A stretch of DNA of 17,748 nucleotides, from assembly GCA_002714485.1 (NCBI GenBank), contig PAXM01000059.1:1-17748 (forward strand), read 5' to 3'. A program made the translations under genes and the position numbers. The notes under the pieces are model-generated. The model worked only from the letters and a program-made list of their open reading frames with translations. It did no database searches and was not told the origin of the DNA. Below are positions 1-7,873 of the stretch, in pieces; the stretch's first letter is position 1, and every line of letters begins with the position of its first letter. Source of the DNA: Acidimicrobiaceae bacterium (lineage in GTDB: Bacteria > Actinomycetota > Acidimicrobiia > Acidimicrobiales > MedAcidi-G1).

Positions 1-32
1 CGGTTGTCGTCGGCGGGTGGGGGTGCCGGTGA

Positions 33-73
33 CGGGAGGTCGGGGCTTGCGGGTCCCGGCCTCCCGCCGTTTT
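33..73 (+). terminator. Rho-independent terminator of an upstream unit
   Basis: Bases 33-44 pair with 55-66 to give a 12-bp GC-rich stem with one T-G wobble, closed by a 10-nt loop. A short T run (70-73) follows. This has the form of an intrinsic terminator. No gene is visible before it in the window, so it most likely ends a transcript coming from the left. It also separates that transcript from the molybdenum hydroxylase operon starting at 372. Confidence 0.6.
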
Positions 74-371
74 CAGGGACTCTGCTTTCGGAGCGTCCGA
101 ATCAGGGAAAGCGGGGGACCAAGCGGGGGTAGGTGTAATCGACTCCGTAGAGGAGTACCTAGTTGGTCCAATGCATAGCGACTCGACATGGCCTCGAATC
201 CCGGCGCTGACCCACCTATTGGAGATTGGCTGACGTTTGGGGTTAAAACCTGAGCGTCATTTCTTGCCAGTGAGACTTTGGTCGGTGCTACCGTCTCCCA
301 GGTAACTGCAGAATTCAGGCTCGACCGCGAGGCGCATCCCCGGGAGGGCCGATCCTTACCAGGAGAACGCC
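74..371 (+). other. Non-coding leader region of the Mo-hydroxylase operon
   Basis: Apart from the nested hairpin at 116-169, this stretch shows no convincing gene. A weak promoter candidate is TTGCCA (264-269) with TACCGT (289-294), but the 19-nt spacer is long. The Shine-Dalgarno sequence of the first gene is AGGAGA at 361-366, 5 nt before its ATG at 372. A 21-codon ORF at 188-253 has no ribosome binding site and is not called. Confidence 0.4.
116..169 (+). promoter_or_regulatory. Nested hairpin, candidate structured leader RNA
   Basis: Three stems nest inside each other: GGACCAA (116-122) with TTGGTCC (163-169), TAGGT (130-134) with ACCTA (157-161), and ACTCC (142-146) with GGAGT (152-156), around a 5-nt loop GTAGA. 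The 3' strand is nearly continuous (152-169, one unpaired G at 162). The 5' strand has two 7-nt bulges (123-129, 135-141). It lies about 200 nt before the first gene of the selenium/molybdenum operon, so a regulatory leader is possible. It does not match a riboswitch class I can name. Whether it is transcribed with the operon is unknown. Confidence 0.35.
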
Positions 372-1115
372 ATGCCTCGAGCGATCGCCTATCACCGTCC
401 CGACTCCGTCGAGGACGTCGTGGCCCTTCTTGACGACGAGTCCCACCGGCCCCTAGCTGGGGGAACAGTCCTTAATGGTGACGACGACCCGACTCCCGTC
501 ACGATGGTTGATCTTCAGGGTTGCGGACTCGAGGGCATTGGTGACGACGCGGGTCGACTTCGCCTAGGTGCCATGACCACCCTCCACGACATGTTGGATG
601 ACGACCGCGTTCCAACCGGTCTCGCTGGTGCCGCCCAGGCTGAACTACCCAGCACCCTGCGGACCCTGGCCACTGTGGGTGGCACAGTGGCAACCGGTGA
701 CCCTGACAGCGTCTTGGTTGCCGCCCTACTGGTCCACGATGCCAGAGTCGAACTCGTTGGTCCCGATGGTTACGAGATGCTGCCCCTGGCCAATCTGCTG
801 AAGGCGGGGGTAGCCGCCAGCCATGTGATTACTGCGGTGGAAGTCGACCTATCAGGAGATGGAGATTGTGTAAGACAATCCACGGCCCGTACTCCGTCTG
901 ACACGCCCATCGTCTCCGCCACAGCCAGGACCGCCGGCGACGGCGTCCGGTTGGCCCTCACCGGCATGGCCGCCTACCCGGTACTCGTCGACCCACTAGA
1001 CCCGACGGCCGGGCTCGAGCCAATCAGCGATTTCCGGGGAAGCGCCGACTACCGAAGAACACTGGCCAAAGTCCTCGCCAAAAGAGCCGCCAGTGCAGTC
1101 GGGGGTGTCACCTGA
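372..1115 (+). CDS. ygfM: FAD-binding subunit of molybdenum hydroxylase (YgfM type)
   Basis: This 247-residue protein is the medium, FAD-binding subunit of a xanthine-dehydrogenase-family enzyme. It would pass electrons between the flavin and the molybdenum subunit encoded next. The FAD-binding fold shows the usual two glycine motifs: AGGT at 29-32 and TVGGTVATGDPDS at 101-113, which stands where relatives have a TxGGNxAxxSPxxD motif. It is shorter than CoxM-type subunits (around 290 residues) but close to the length I recall for E. coli YgfM, so the C-terminal flavoprotein domain is reduced rather than truncated. The ATG has a good ribosome binding site at 361-366. The stop overlaps the next start by one base (TGATG), so the two are translationally coupled. 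The family call is secure; the YgfM assignment rests mostly on the XdhD/SsnA/YqeB/YqeC context. Confidence 0.85.
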   Translation: MPRAIAYHRPDSVEDVVALLDDESHRPLAGGTVLNGDDDPTPVTMVDLQGCGLEGIGDDAGRLRLGAMTTLHDMLDDDRVPTGLAGAAQAELPSTLRTLATVGGTVATGDPDSVLVAALLVHDARVELVGPDGYEMLPLANLLKAGVAASHVITAVEVDLSGDGDCVRQSTARTPSDTPIVSATARTAGDGVRLALTGMAAYPVLVDPLDPTAGLEPISDFRGSADYRRTLAKVLAKRAASAVGGVT

Positions 1116-4036
1116 TGGAGGTCACCTTTGAACTCAACGGCACGAACCGCACTTTTGAATGCGCCCCCTATGAGACGCTCCTCACCTTGCTTCGCCGGGA
1201 GGGGATGGTCAGCGTACGCTTCGGATCCACCTCCGGCGAAACCGGCGCATCAGCGGTCCTCATCGACGGCCGACTAGCCAGTTCCGAGGTCGTGCTAGCC
1301 GCCCAGGCCAGCGGTCACTCGGTCACCACGGTCGAGTCCCTGAACGTCGACGCCGACCTTCACCCCATCCAAGCTGCGTTTGCCGCCACTGGCGCCATGC
1401 AGTCCGGCTATTCAGTCGGAGCCATGGTGCTCGGCACCCTCGCGCTACTGGAAAGCAACCCTGATCCGGACGAGGACGCCATCCGGGACATGCTCTCAGG
1501 GATCCTCGACCGCGAAACCGCCTACGTGAAGCCGGTCATTGCCATCCAACAGGCTGCGGCGGTCCTGCGCGGTGAAGAGGCTGAGCCGTTCCGACCACTC
1601 ATCGTCGCTCCTATGACCGACGGCGTGCACGCCACCGATCACGATCCCGACGACCCGCCACCCGAAGGGTCCCCGGCCGTTCCCCGACTAGTCCCTTCGC
1701 GGGACGTGCCCTCAACCTCTGTAGTGGGTCAGCCTGAAGTCAAAGTCGATGCGCTGCGTCTAGTGAAGGGCAATCCGGCATTCACCGACGACTTCGAAAT
1801 GCGGGGAATGCTCTACGCGAAGGTGCTGCGCAGCCCCCACGCCCACGCTCGGATCGTGTCCATCGACGATTCGGCAGCCAGGGCGCTGCCCGGGGTGCAC
1901 GCCGTGATCCACCATGGCAACGTGCCGCGAATCAAGTACGCCTCCGGCGGCCAGTCATACCCGAACCCCAAGCCACACGACCAGGTTTCGTTTGACGACA
2001 AGGTCCGACACGTCGGCGATCGCGTAGCCGCCGTGGCCGCTGAGACCGTCGAAATCGCCCAGGAGGCCTGCTCCCTGATCGAAGTGACCTACGAGGTGCT
2101 CCCGGCCGTCTTCGACGAGGTTGACGCTATTTCAGGAACCGCCCCGGTGATCCACGATGAGGACGACACCACCGACATAGCTGATGCCGCACGCAACCTC
2201 GTTCACCACATGACCGCCGAGAGGGGCGACGTGGAGGCGGCTTTGGCGGCGGCCGACCATTGCTACGAACAGACCTTCCGCGTCCACCAGGTCCAGCAGT
2301 GCCCCATCGAGCCTCACATCTCGGTGGCTTGGCTGGATTCCGACGAGCGGCTCGTGGTGCGGACCGCCACCCAAGTCCCGTTCCACACCCGCCGCATGCT
2401 GGCCCCGTTAGTCAACCGGGATATCAAGGACATCCGGATCATCAAGCCTCGCATTGGCGGCGGATTCGGCGTCAAACAGGAGATGTTGATCGAGGACATT
2501 GTCGCCCACCTCACCATTGCGACTCGCCGGCCCGTTCGTCTCGAGCTGACCCGAGAAGAGGAGTTCGTCTCCAGCCGCACTCGCCATCCACAGACGATGA
2601 CCTACCGGACCGGCGTCAACGGCGACGGAACACTGGTTGCCCAGGACATGAAGTTGATTGGCAACACCGGCCCATTTGGCACCCACGGCTACACCGTTCA
2701 GACCGTGGCTGGCCTGCGCGGCCTGACCTCGTACAACGCTCCAAACAAGCGCTTTGACTGCGAGGTCGCCTATACCAACATCCCGGTCCCCGGCGCCTAC
2801 CGGGGCTATGGCGCTCCACAGGCCCTGTTCGGGCTGGAGTCCCACATGGAGGACATCGCCACCGACCTAGGAATCGACCCCATCGAGTTCCGTCGACAGA
2901 ACTGGACCAAGACCGGCGACGAGATGAACATCGCTCCGCACCTTGGCGAACAGGGCGTGATGGAGGAGGAACTTGACGAGTACCCGACGGTCAAGTCCGA
3001 CGGGATCGAGGAGTGCGTAGCCCAAGGAGCACGGGCCATCGGGTGGCACCGGCGTGACGACCGTTCCTGGCGAGAGCCGACCGACCGGCCTCATGTGCGG
3101 CGAGGCATCGGTTACTCGCACGCTATGCATGGCACGGCGATCCCATTCCTTGACATGGGCGGTTGTTCGATCAAGCTGAACGACGACGGTTCGTTCAATA
3201 TGCTCGTCGGCGCCACCGATCTAGGGACCGGCGCTGACACCGTGCTGGGCCAGATTGCTGCGGAGGTCCTTGGCGTACCGCTCGAGGACATCCAGGTGTA
3301 CTCATCAGACACCGATATGACGCCGTTCGATACTGGGGCCTACGCCTCGAGCACCACCTACATTTCGGGGACCGCTGCACTCCGAGCCGCCGAGGTGGTG
3401 CGGACGCGGCTCAAGGAGCGCGCGGCGATGCTCCTCGGCATCGACATTCCATGCTCCATCGAGCTACGTGATCGACGCGCCTACGCTCCGGACGGCAGGT
3501 CCGTCAGCCTCGAAGAGATCGCCTTGGACTCGCTCCACCTCAACGAGCAGGAGCAGATCATGGGCACCGGTTCCCACGTGTCGCCGGACTGCCCCCCTCC
3601 GTTCGGAGCCACCTTCGTGGAAGTCGAGGTGGACATCGAGACCGGTCAGGTCACCGTCGGGCACATGGTCATGGCCGTCGACTGTGGTGTGGCCATCAAT
3701 CCAGTGACAGCGAGCGGACAGGTCGAGGGTGGAATGCTCCAGGCCCTGGGCTACGCCCACTGCGAAGAGTTCGCCCTCGACGAGGATGGGCGGATGCTCA
3801 ATGCGGCGTTTGGCCCTTACTGGATCTATAGGGCCGACGAGATGCCTCGCACTGACGTGTTCCTCGTGCAGACCATGGAGGACAGCGGCCCATTCGGCGC
3901 CAAGGCGGTCGCTGAGATCCCCAAGGATGGAGTAGCTCCGGCGATCCGGAATGCCCTAGTGAACGCCGTCGGCGTCCGTATCGATCAGTTGCCGTTCACC
4001 CCGGAGCGGGTGTTCGACGCCCTTCAAAGGGGCTGA
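1115..4036 (+). CDS. xdhD: XdhD-type fused molybdenum hydroxylase lacking Fe-S ligands
   Basis: This 973-residue fusion has a plant-type ferredoxin-like domain (about 1-75), a second [2Fe-2S] helical domain (about 80-150), then the large molybdopterin subunit. Molybdopterin landmarks are the GGGFG loop (R446-Q455), QQCPIEPH near 392-400, the substrate-pocket segment GAYRGYGAPQ with Arg563, and GPFGAKAVAEIP with Glu934 at the position of the catalytic glutamate. These argue for an active hydroxylase. Oddly, all eight [2Fe-2S] cysteines are replaced: Ser38, Thr43, Ser46 and Glu58 in the first domain, Ser97, Ser100, Asp132 and Glu134 in the second, with spacing otherwise intact. E. coli XdhD, as I recall it, has the same loss. 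Neighbouring YqeB and YqeC suggest a selenium-containing cofactor. The substrate is unknown; purine-like heterocycles are plausible, and E. coli ygfN (xdhD) has been linked to selenate reduction. Confidence 0.88.
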   Translation: MEVTFELNGTNRTFECAPYETLLTLLRREGMVSVRFGSTSGETGASAVLIDGRLASSEVVLAAQASGHSVTTVESLNVDADLHPIQAAFAATGAMQSGYSVGAMVLGTLALLESNPDPDEDAIRDMLSGILDRETAYVKPVIAIQQAAAVLRGEEAEPFRPLIVAPMTDGVHATDHDPDDPPPEGSPAVPRLVPSRDVPSTSVVGQPEVKVDALRLVKGNPAFTDDFEMRGMLYAKVLRSPHAHARIVSIDDSAARALPGVHAVIHHGNVPRIKYASGGQSYPNPKPHDQVSFDDKVRHVGDRVAAVAAETVEIAQEACSLIEVTYEVLPAVFDEVDAISGTAPVIHDEDDTTDIADAARNLVHHMTAERGDVEAALAAADHCYEQTFRVHQVQQCPIEPHISVAWLDSDERLVVRTATQVPFHTRRMLAPLVNRDIKDIRIIKPRIGGGFGVKQEMLIEDIVAHLTIATRRPVRLELTREEEFVSSRTRHPQTMTYRTGVNGDGTLVAQDMKLIGNTGPFGTHGYTVQTVAGLRGLTSYNAPNKRFDCEVAYTNIPVPGAYRGYGAPQALFGLESHMEDIATDLGIDPIEFRRQNWTKTGDEMNIAPHLGEQGVMEEELDEYPTVKSDGIEECVAQGARAIGWHRRDDRSWREPTDRPHVRRGIGYSHAMHGTAIPFLDMGGCSIKLNDDGSFNMLVGATDLGTGADTVLGQIAAEVLGVPLEDIQVYSSDTDMTPFDTGAYASSTTYISGTAALRAAEVVRTRLKERAAMLLGIDIPCSIELRDRRAYAPDGRSVSLEEIALDSLHLNEQEQIMGTGSHVSPDCPPPFGATFVEVEVDIETGQVTVGHMVMAVDCGVAINPVTASGQVEGGMLQALGYAHCEEFALDEDGRMLNAAFGPYWIYRADEMPRTDVFLVQTMEDSGPFGAKAVAEIPKDGVAPAIRNALVNAVGVRIDQLPFTPERVFDALQRG

Positions 4037-4038
4037 GT

Positions 4039-5409
4039 ATGGTCCCGGCCGCGTTCGCGGGGTCGACCACCTCCGGAACGACCACCGGGACCATCTTGTG
4101 GCCCAGCTGGCTCCTGGCCGACGCGTTAGCTCCCCCGGTTGCCGGCCACGGCGTCCGGGTCATCGATGGCCTAGTCGACGCCGTTGGACCAGCGGATTCC
4201 CTCATGGCCGATTATCCGGACGACTCCGTCCTGGAGTTCCCCGACCAGGTGGTCATCCCGGGTTTCGTGAACGCCCATGTCCACATGTACGGCTTGCTGG
4301 CTCACGGAATCCCGCTGGATGCTGCACCCTCGGGCTTCTGGCCATTTCTGGAAGACTTCTGGTGGCCGAAGGTCGAGGACCGTCTCGACCATGCGATGCT
4401 TGCCGCCGCCGCCGATTGGGCTTGTACCGAGATGCTCCGATCTGGCACCACGACCTTCTTGGACATCCTTGAGGCCCCCAACGCCTTGCCGGGGGGCCTA
4501 GATGTCCAAGCCGACGTGGTTCGACGAGCAGGGATACGGGGGATTCTCAGTTTCGAAGCCACTGAGCGGGCGGGGTCGAAGGCTGGTGTCGCCGGCCTGG
4601 AAGAGAACCAGCACTTCGTGGAGGCCTGTCGAAGGGGCTCCGGTGAGGACCTGCTGTCGGGCCTGATCAGCATCCACACCTTGTTTACCTGTTCGGACGA
4701 ATTCGTCCGTGAAGCATTCGGCCGGGCGTTGGAACTGGGCGTTCTGGTCCACGCCCACTGCAACGAGGGCGTCCACGAGGGCGAGTGGTGCGAAGCACAC
4801 CATGGACACCGGACTCTTGAGCACTATGCGGCACTTGGGGTGGCCGGACCCAACTTCCTGGCCTCCCAGGTCGTGCACCTCTCCGATGTCGAGCAAAGGA
4901 TCGTGGCCGAACATGGAGTGCGGTGCAGCCACATGCCGCTGGCCAATGGCGAGGTCGGCGGCGGAATCGCCCCTATCCCTGAACTACTCGACGCAGGCGT
5001 CACCGTAGGCCTGGGATCCGACGGCTACATCAACGACATGTACGAGGTGATGCGCTCGGCCTTCCTCATCCACAAGGCCCGCCTCCGCGACCCCGGCGTG
5101 ATGGACGCCCACCGTGTCCTAGCAATGGCCACTACCGGTGGTGGCGCGGCACTGGCCTTGGAGAGAGTAGGTCGGCTCGCACCCGGATGGTCGGCGGACC
5201 TGCAGGTCGTCGACGGCCGGTTCCCGACCCCAGTCACCGAGGCCAACTTGGCCGAGCAACTCGTACTGTTCCGCACCGCCCACCACGTGGAGGCGGTCAT
5301 GGTCGCAGGGCAGTGGCGCGTCCGCGGCGGCCAGATCGTGGGCGTAGACCCCGACCAACAGCGGGCTCGACTCCACGAGCAGGCCCTCCGTCTGTGGAGT
5401 GCGGCATGA
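4039..5409 (+). CDS. ssnA: SsnA-type amidohydrolase (putative deaminase)
   Basis: This is a 456-residue metal-dependent hydrolase of the amidohydrolase superfamily, related to the cytosine/guanine deaminase and TRZ/ATZ group. Metal and catalytic residues are visible: His80 and His82 in NAHVH, His240 and Glu243 in HAHCNE, His280 in VVHLSD, and Asp328 in GLGSDG. Segments such as the WWP block near 108-110, SFEATER (171-177) and YEVMRSAF (335-342) resemble E. coli SsnA, whose gene also sits beside ygfM and xdhD. It probably removes an amino group from, or opens, a nitrogen heterocycle acted on by the hydroxylase; this is inference. The ATG is 2 nt after the previous stop with an AAAGGGG ribosome binding site. 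The stop overlaps the xdhC start by four bases. Confidence 0.85.
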   Translation: MVPAAFAGSTTSGTTTGTILWPSWLLADALAPPVAGHGVRVIDGLVDAVGPADSLMADYPDDSVLEFPDQVVIPGFVNAHVHMYGLLAHGIPLDAAPSGFWPFLEDFWWPKVEDRLDHAMLAAAADWACTEMLRSGTTTFLDILEAPNALPGGLDVQADVVRRAGIRGILSFEATERAGSKAGVAGLEENQHFVEACRRGSGEDLLSGLISIHTLFTCSDEFVREAFGRALELGVLVHAHCNEGVHEGEWCEAHHGHRTLEHYAALGVAGPNFLASQVVHLSDVEQRIVAEHGVRCSHMPLANGEVGGGIAPIPELLDAGVTVGLGSDGYINDMYEVMRSAFLIHKARLRDPGVMDAHRVLAMATTGGGAALALERVGRLAPGWSADLQVVDGRFPTPVTEANLAEQLVLFRTAHHVEAVMVAGQWRVRGGQIVGVDPDQQRARLHEQALRLWSAA

Positions 5410-6260
5410 GCGGCCCTTCCAGCCTCCCGGACGACATGGTCCCTAATCCTCGACCGCTCCTTTCCGGTGGGGCCATCGACCCAAGGATTCTCGAAACCCT
5501 CCACCGCCTGATCGCCGGGGGACAGTCGGCGGTCCTGGCTACTGTCATCGCTACCTCCCGATCGGTACCTCGTCGGGCTGGAGCCAGAATGCTTGTCGTT
5601 GACGATGGCCGCCGCATCGGTACCGTCGGTGGAGGAGAAATGGAGGCGCGCGTCACCGAGGAGGCGGATGCCTGCTTGGCCGACGGACGTTCCCGACTCC
5701 TCGATTACCGCCTCGTTGACCCCGGCGCCGGAGACCCCGGTGTTTGCGGTGGAGACGTCACCATCCATCTGGAGCTCCACATGCCCTCATCCAAAGTTCT
5801 TGTCATCGGCTGCGGCCACGTTGGACGCGCCGTTGTGGATCTCGCCTCATGGTTGGGTTTCCACGTCGTGGCCACCGACGATCGCAATGAAGTGGCAGAC
5901 GGACTGGCCGGCGGACTCGCTGAAGACTCAACAGTGGAGGTCCGACCCGGACGACTCGCCGAAGTTCTGGCCGACGTTCGCCTGGGAGCCAATGACCACG
6001 CGGTGGTCGTCACCCGTAATGCCCAAGTCGACGTCGTCAACCTTCCTCACCTGCTGGCAACTGACGTGGGGTCCATTGGAGTCATGGGAAGCCTTCGCCG
6101 ATGGGAGACCACGCGGCAGGCCCTCTCGGACAATGGCATTCCCGAAGCCGACCTAGATCGGGTCATCTCGCCGGTCGGCGTGGAAATTGGCGCCGAGACC
6201 CCGGAAGAGATCGCCGTATCCATACTCGCTCAGGTCGTCGGCCATCGCCGGATGACCTGA
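5406..6260 (+). CDS. xdhC: XdhC/CoxI family molybdenum-cofactor maturation protein
   Basis: This 284-residue protein is of the XdhC/CoxI family, which binds molybdenum cofactor and assists its modification and insertion into xanthine-dehydrogenase-type enzymes. The N-terminal XdhC/CoxI domain has SRSVPRRAGARMLV (51-64), GTVGGGEME (72-80) and the conserved Cys114 in VCGG. The C-terminal Rossmann domain begins VIGCGHVGRAV (133-143), followed by the acidic TDDR turn (157-160). A late GVMGSLRRW segment and the SPVGVEIGAETPEEIAVSI tail are family hallmarks. The reading frame is open further upstream, but the start is placed at ATG 5406 because it forms an ATGA overlap with the ssnA stop. In E. coli, as I recall, an XdhC-like domain is fused to YqeB; here they are separate adjacent genes. 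Confidence 0.88.
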   Translation: MSGPSSLPDDMVPNPRPLLSGGAIDPRILETLHRLIAGGQSAVLATVIATSRSVPRRAGARMLVVDDGRRIGTVGGGEMEARVTEEADACLADGRSRLLDYRLVDPGAGDPGVCGGDVTIHLELHMPSSKVLVIGCGHVGRAVVDLASWLGFHVVATDDRNEVADGLAGGLAEDSTVEVRPGRLAEVLADVRLGANDHAVVVTRNAQVDVVNLPHLLATDVGSIGVMGSLRRWETTRQALSDNGIPEADLDRVISPVGVEIGAETPEEIAVSILAQVVGHRRMT

Positions 6261-6296
6261 CCGGAACCGGACGACAGCCAGGAGGATCGGACGGGG

Positions 6297-7121
6297 ATGC
6301 TGTTCGGCAATCACCTGTGTCTCCTGCGCGGAGGCGGCGATCTGGCAACCGGTGTGGCGTTGCGGCTTCACCGAGCTGGCTTCCCAGTTGCCGTCTGTGA
6401 ACTGGCCCACCCCTTGGCTGTCCGCCGGGCTGTCGCCGTCGCGTCTGCACTATTGGATCCTGCAGGTCGGGCCTCGGTAGAGGGAATGGAGGCTCGGCGA
6501 GTCGCTGGGGTGCATGAGATCCAAGGGGCGGCTGCCAGCGGGGTGGTGCCGGTGTTGACCAGTTCCAACCTCCCTCCAGCCACCCAGATTGCCCGATCTG
6601 TGGTAGTCGATGCTCGCCTCCTTAAACAAAATCCGGATACCACCCTCAGTGATGCCCCCCTCGTAGTGGCCCTCGGCCCCGGGTACACGGCCGGCGTCGA
6701 CTGCCACGCCGTGGTCGAAACGCTGCGAGGCCCGGACCTAGGAAGGGTGATCTATAACGGTGCAGCGACCGCTGACACTGGTACGCCGGGAACCGTGGGC
6801 GGGCGGTCCGCCGAACGGGTCCTACGGGCGCCCGTCGACGGAGCGGCGTCCTGGGTGCGGACTCTCGGCGATCGGGTGGTAACTGACGAGGTTCTGGGGT
6901 GGGTCGGCGAAAGTCCCGTGATATCGGTCATCGACGGGACGATCCGAGGCCTAATCGCTGACGGAACCCATGTACCTGCTGGGACCAAGGTTGGTGACAT
7001 TGACCCCCGGGGCGACGAGGTGGCCATAGATCAGGTGTCGGACAAGGCACTGGCAGTGGGAGGCGGTGTCCTCGAGGCGATCCTCACCTGGATCGGCGGC
7101 GAGGAGCCACCGAAACCGTGA
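6297..7121 (+). CDS. yqeB: YqeB / EF2563 family selenium-dependent Mo hydroxylase maturation protein
   Basis: This 274-residue protein of the YqeB/EF2563 family is a genomic marker of selenium-dependent molybdenum hydroxylases; its biochemical step is not established. Visible features are the N-terminal glycine-rich RGGGDLATGVALRLHRAGF (11-29) followed by a dinucleotide-fold-like strand with CELAHPLAVRRAVA. A central VVDARLL...ALGPGYTAGVDCHAVVET segment and a C-terminal half with a GTPG motif and a biotinyl-like loop (GTHVPAGTKVGDI) complete it. The ATG has a strong ribosome binding site, AGGAGG at 6280-6285. The 36-nt gap after xdhC is the largest inside the first six genes. Its stop overlaps the yqeC start by four bases. 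Confidence 0.87.
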   Translation: MLFGNHLCLLRGGGDLATGVALRLHRAGFPVAVCELAHPLAVRRAVAVASALLDPAGRASVEGMEARRVAGVHEIQGAAASGVVPVLTSSNLPPATQIARSVVVDARLLKQNPDTTLSDAPLVVALGPGYTAGVDCHAVVETLRGPDLGRVIYNGAATADTGTPGTVGGRSAERVLRAPVDGAASWVRTLGDRVVTDEVLGWVGESPVISVIDGTIRGLIADGTHVPAGTKVGDIDPRGDEVAIDQVSDKALAVGGGVLEAILTWIGGEEPPKP

Positions 7122-7864
7122 CCACTGGCGAACCGGCACACGTCTCCGATCTCTTGGGAACTCCGGGCCGTATCACGGCACTAGTCGGAGGTGGCGGGAA
7201 GACGACGCTGCTTCACGGCCTCGGAACGTACCTTGGCCGCCGGGCCGTCCTGACGACCACCACTCAGATGGCCGCAGACGAGGTCGGCGGTGCCCGGCTG
7301 CTCCTTGGACCGTCGAGGGACGAAATAGCTGAGGCAGTGGCCGATGACGATCCACGCCCAGTCCTGGTCTGGAGTCGCATCGCCGACAAGGCTTCCGGTG
7401 GTCCCAAGGGCCTAGGCGTGGATAGGGACGCACCCTCTAGTTGGCTGGCCTTGGTCGACCACGTGCTGGTAGAAGCCGATGGGTCCCGGGGCCACCCGGC
7501 CAAGGCTCCGGCTCCCCACGAACCTGCCCTCCCGGCCGGGCCGACGGACGTGGTTGCCGTCATTGGCGCCAACGCCCTGAACCGGGTGATCGCCGATCAG
7601 TGCCATCGGCCGCTGCGCCTTGCCGCCGCAGTCGACTGCTCGCCCTACGAGCGACTCACCCCTGAGCGGGCCGCCATCCTGCTGACCTCTCCGGACGGCG
7701 CCCGCCGGTCGGTGCCGATGGACGCTGGCTATGCCATCGCGATCACGATGGTCGACGAGGACAGCCGTCCACTGGTCGACCTCCTAGTTGCAGAAGTTGC
7801 CCGGCGGGAACCAGAGACTCCCGTCCATCAGTTCGCCGCCCAGTGGCCTGGGGTCCGGGAGTAG
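7118..7864 (+). CDS. yqeC: YqeC family selenium cofactor biosynthesis protein
   Basis: This 248-residue P-loop protein is of the YqeC family, the second marker gene for the selenium-dependent molybdenum hydroxylase trait. The Walker A-like loop GGGGKTT lies at 24-30. TTTTQM follows, then a switch-like block with a LVEADGSRGHPAKAPAPHEP motif that is diagnostic of the family. VIGANALNRVI and a HRP motif come after it. It probably hydrolyses a nucleotide during cofactor assembly or insertion, a role inferred from association rather than shown. The start is GTG 7118, chosen because it overlaps the yqeB TGA (GTGA) and puts the P-loop at the usual distance from the N-terminus. No selD gene is visible in the window; it would be expected elsewhere in the genome. 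Confidence 0.88.
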   Translation: MTTGEPAHVSDLLGTPGRITALVGGGGKTTLLHGLGTYLGRRAVLTTTTQMAADEVGGARLLLGPSRDEIAEAVADDDPRPVLVWSRIADKASGGPKGLGVDRDAPSSWLALVDHVLVEADGSRGHPAKAPAPHEPALPAGPTDVVAVIGANALNRVIADQCHRPLRLAAAVDCSPYERLTPERAAILLTSPDGARRSVPMDAGYAIAITMVDEDSRPLVDLLVAEVARREPETPVHQFAAQWPGVRE

Positions 7865-7873
7865 GTTCCCGGT

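Noticed and set aside
188..253. 21-codon ORF in the operon leader, considered as a leader peptide
   Set aside because: There is no ribosome binding site before its ATG, no regulatory codon run, and nothing recognisable in the peptide.
5187..5405. N-terminal extension of XdhC to 5187
   Set aside because: The extra 73 residues are Arg/Pro/Gly-rich and overlap the conserved C-terminal part of SsnA in another frame.
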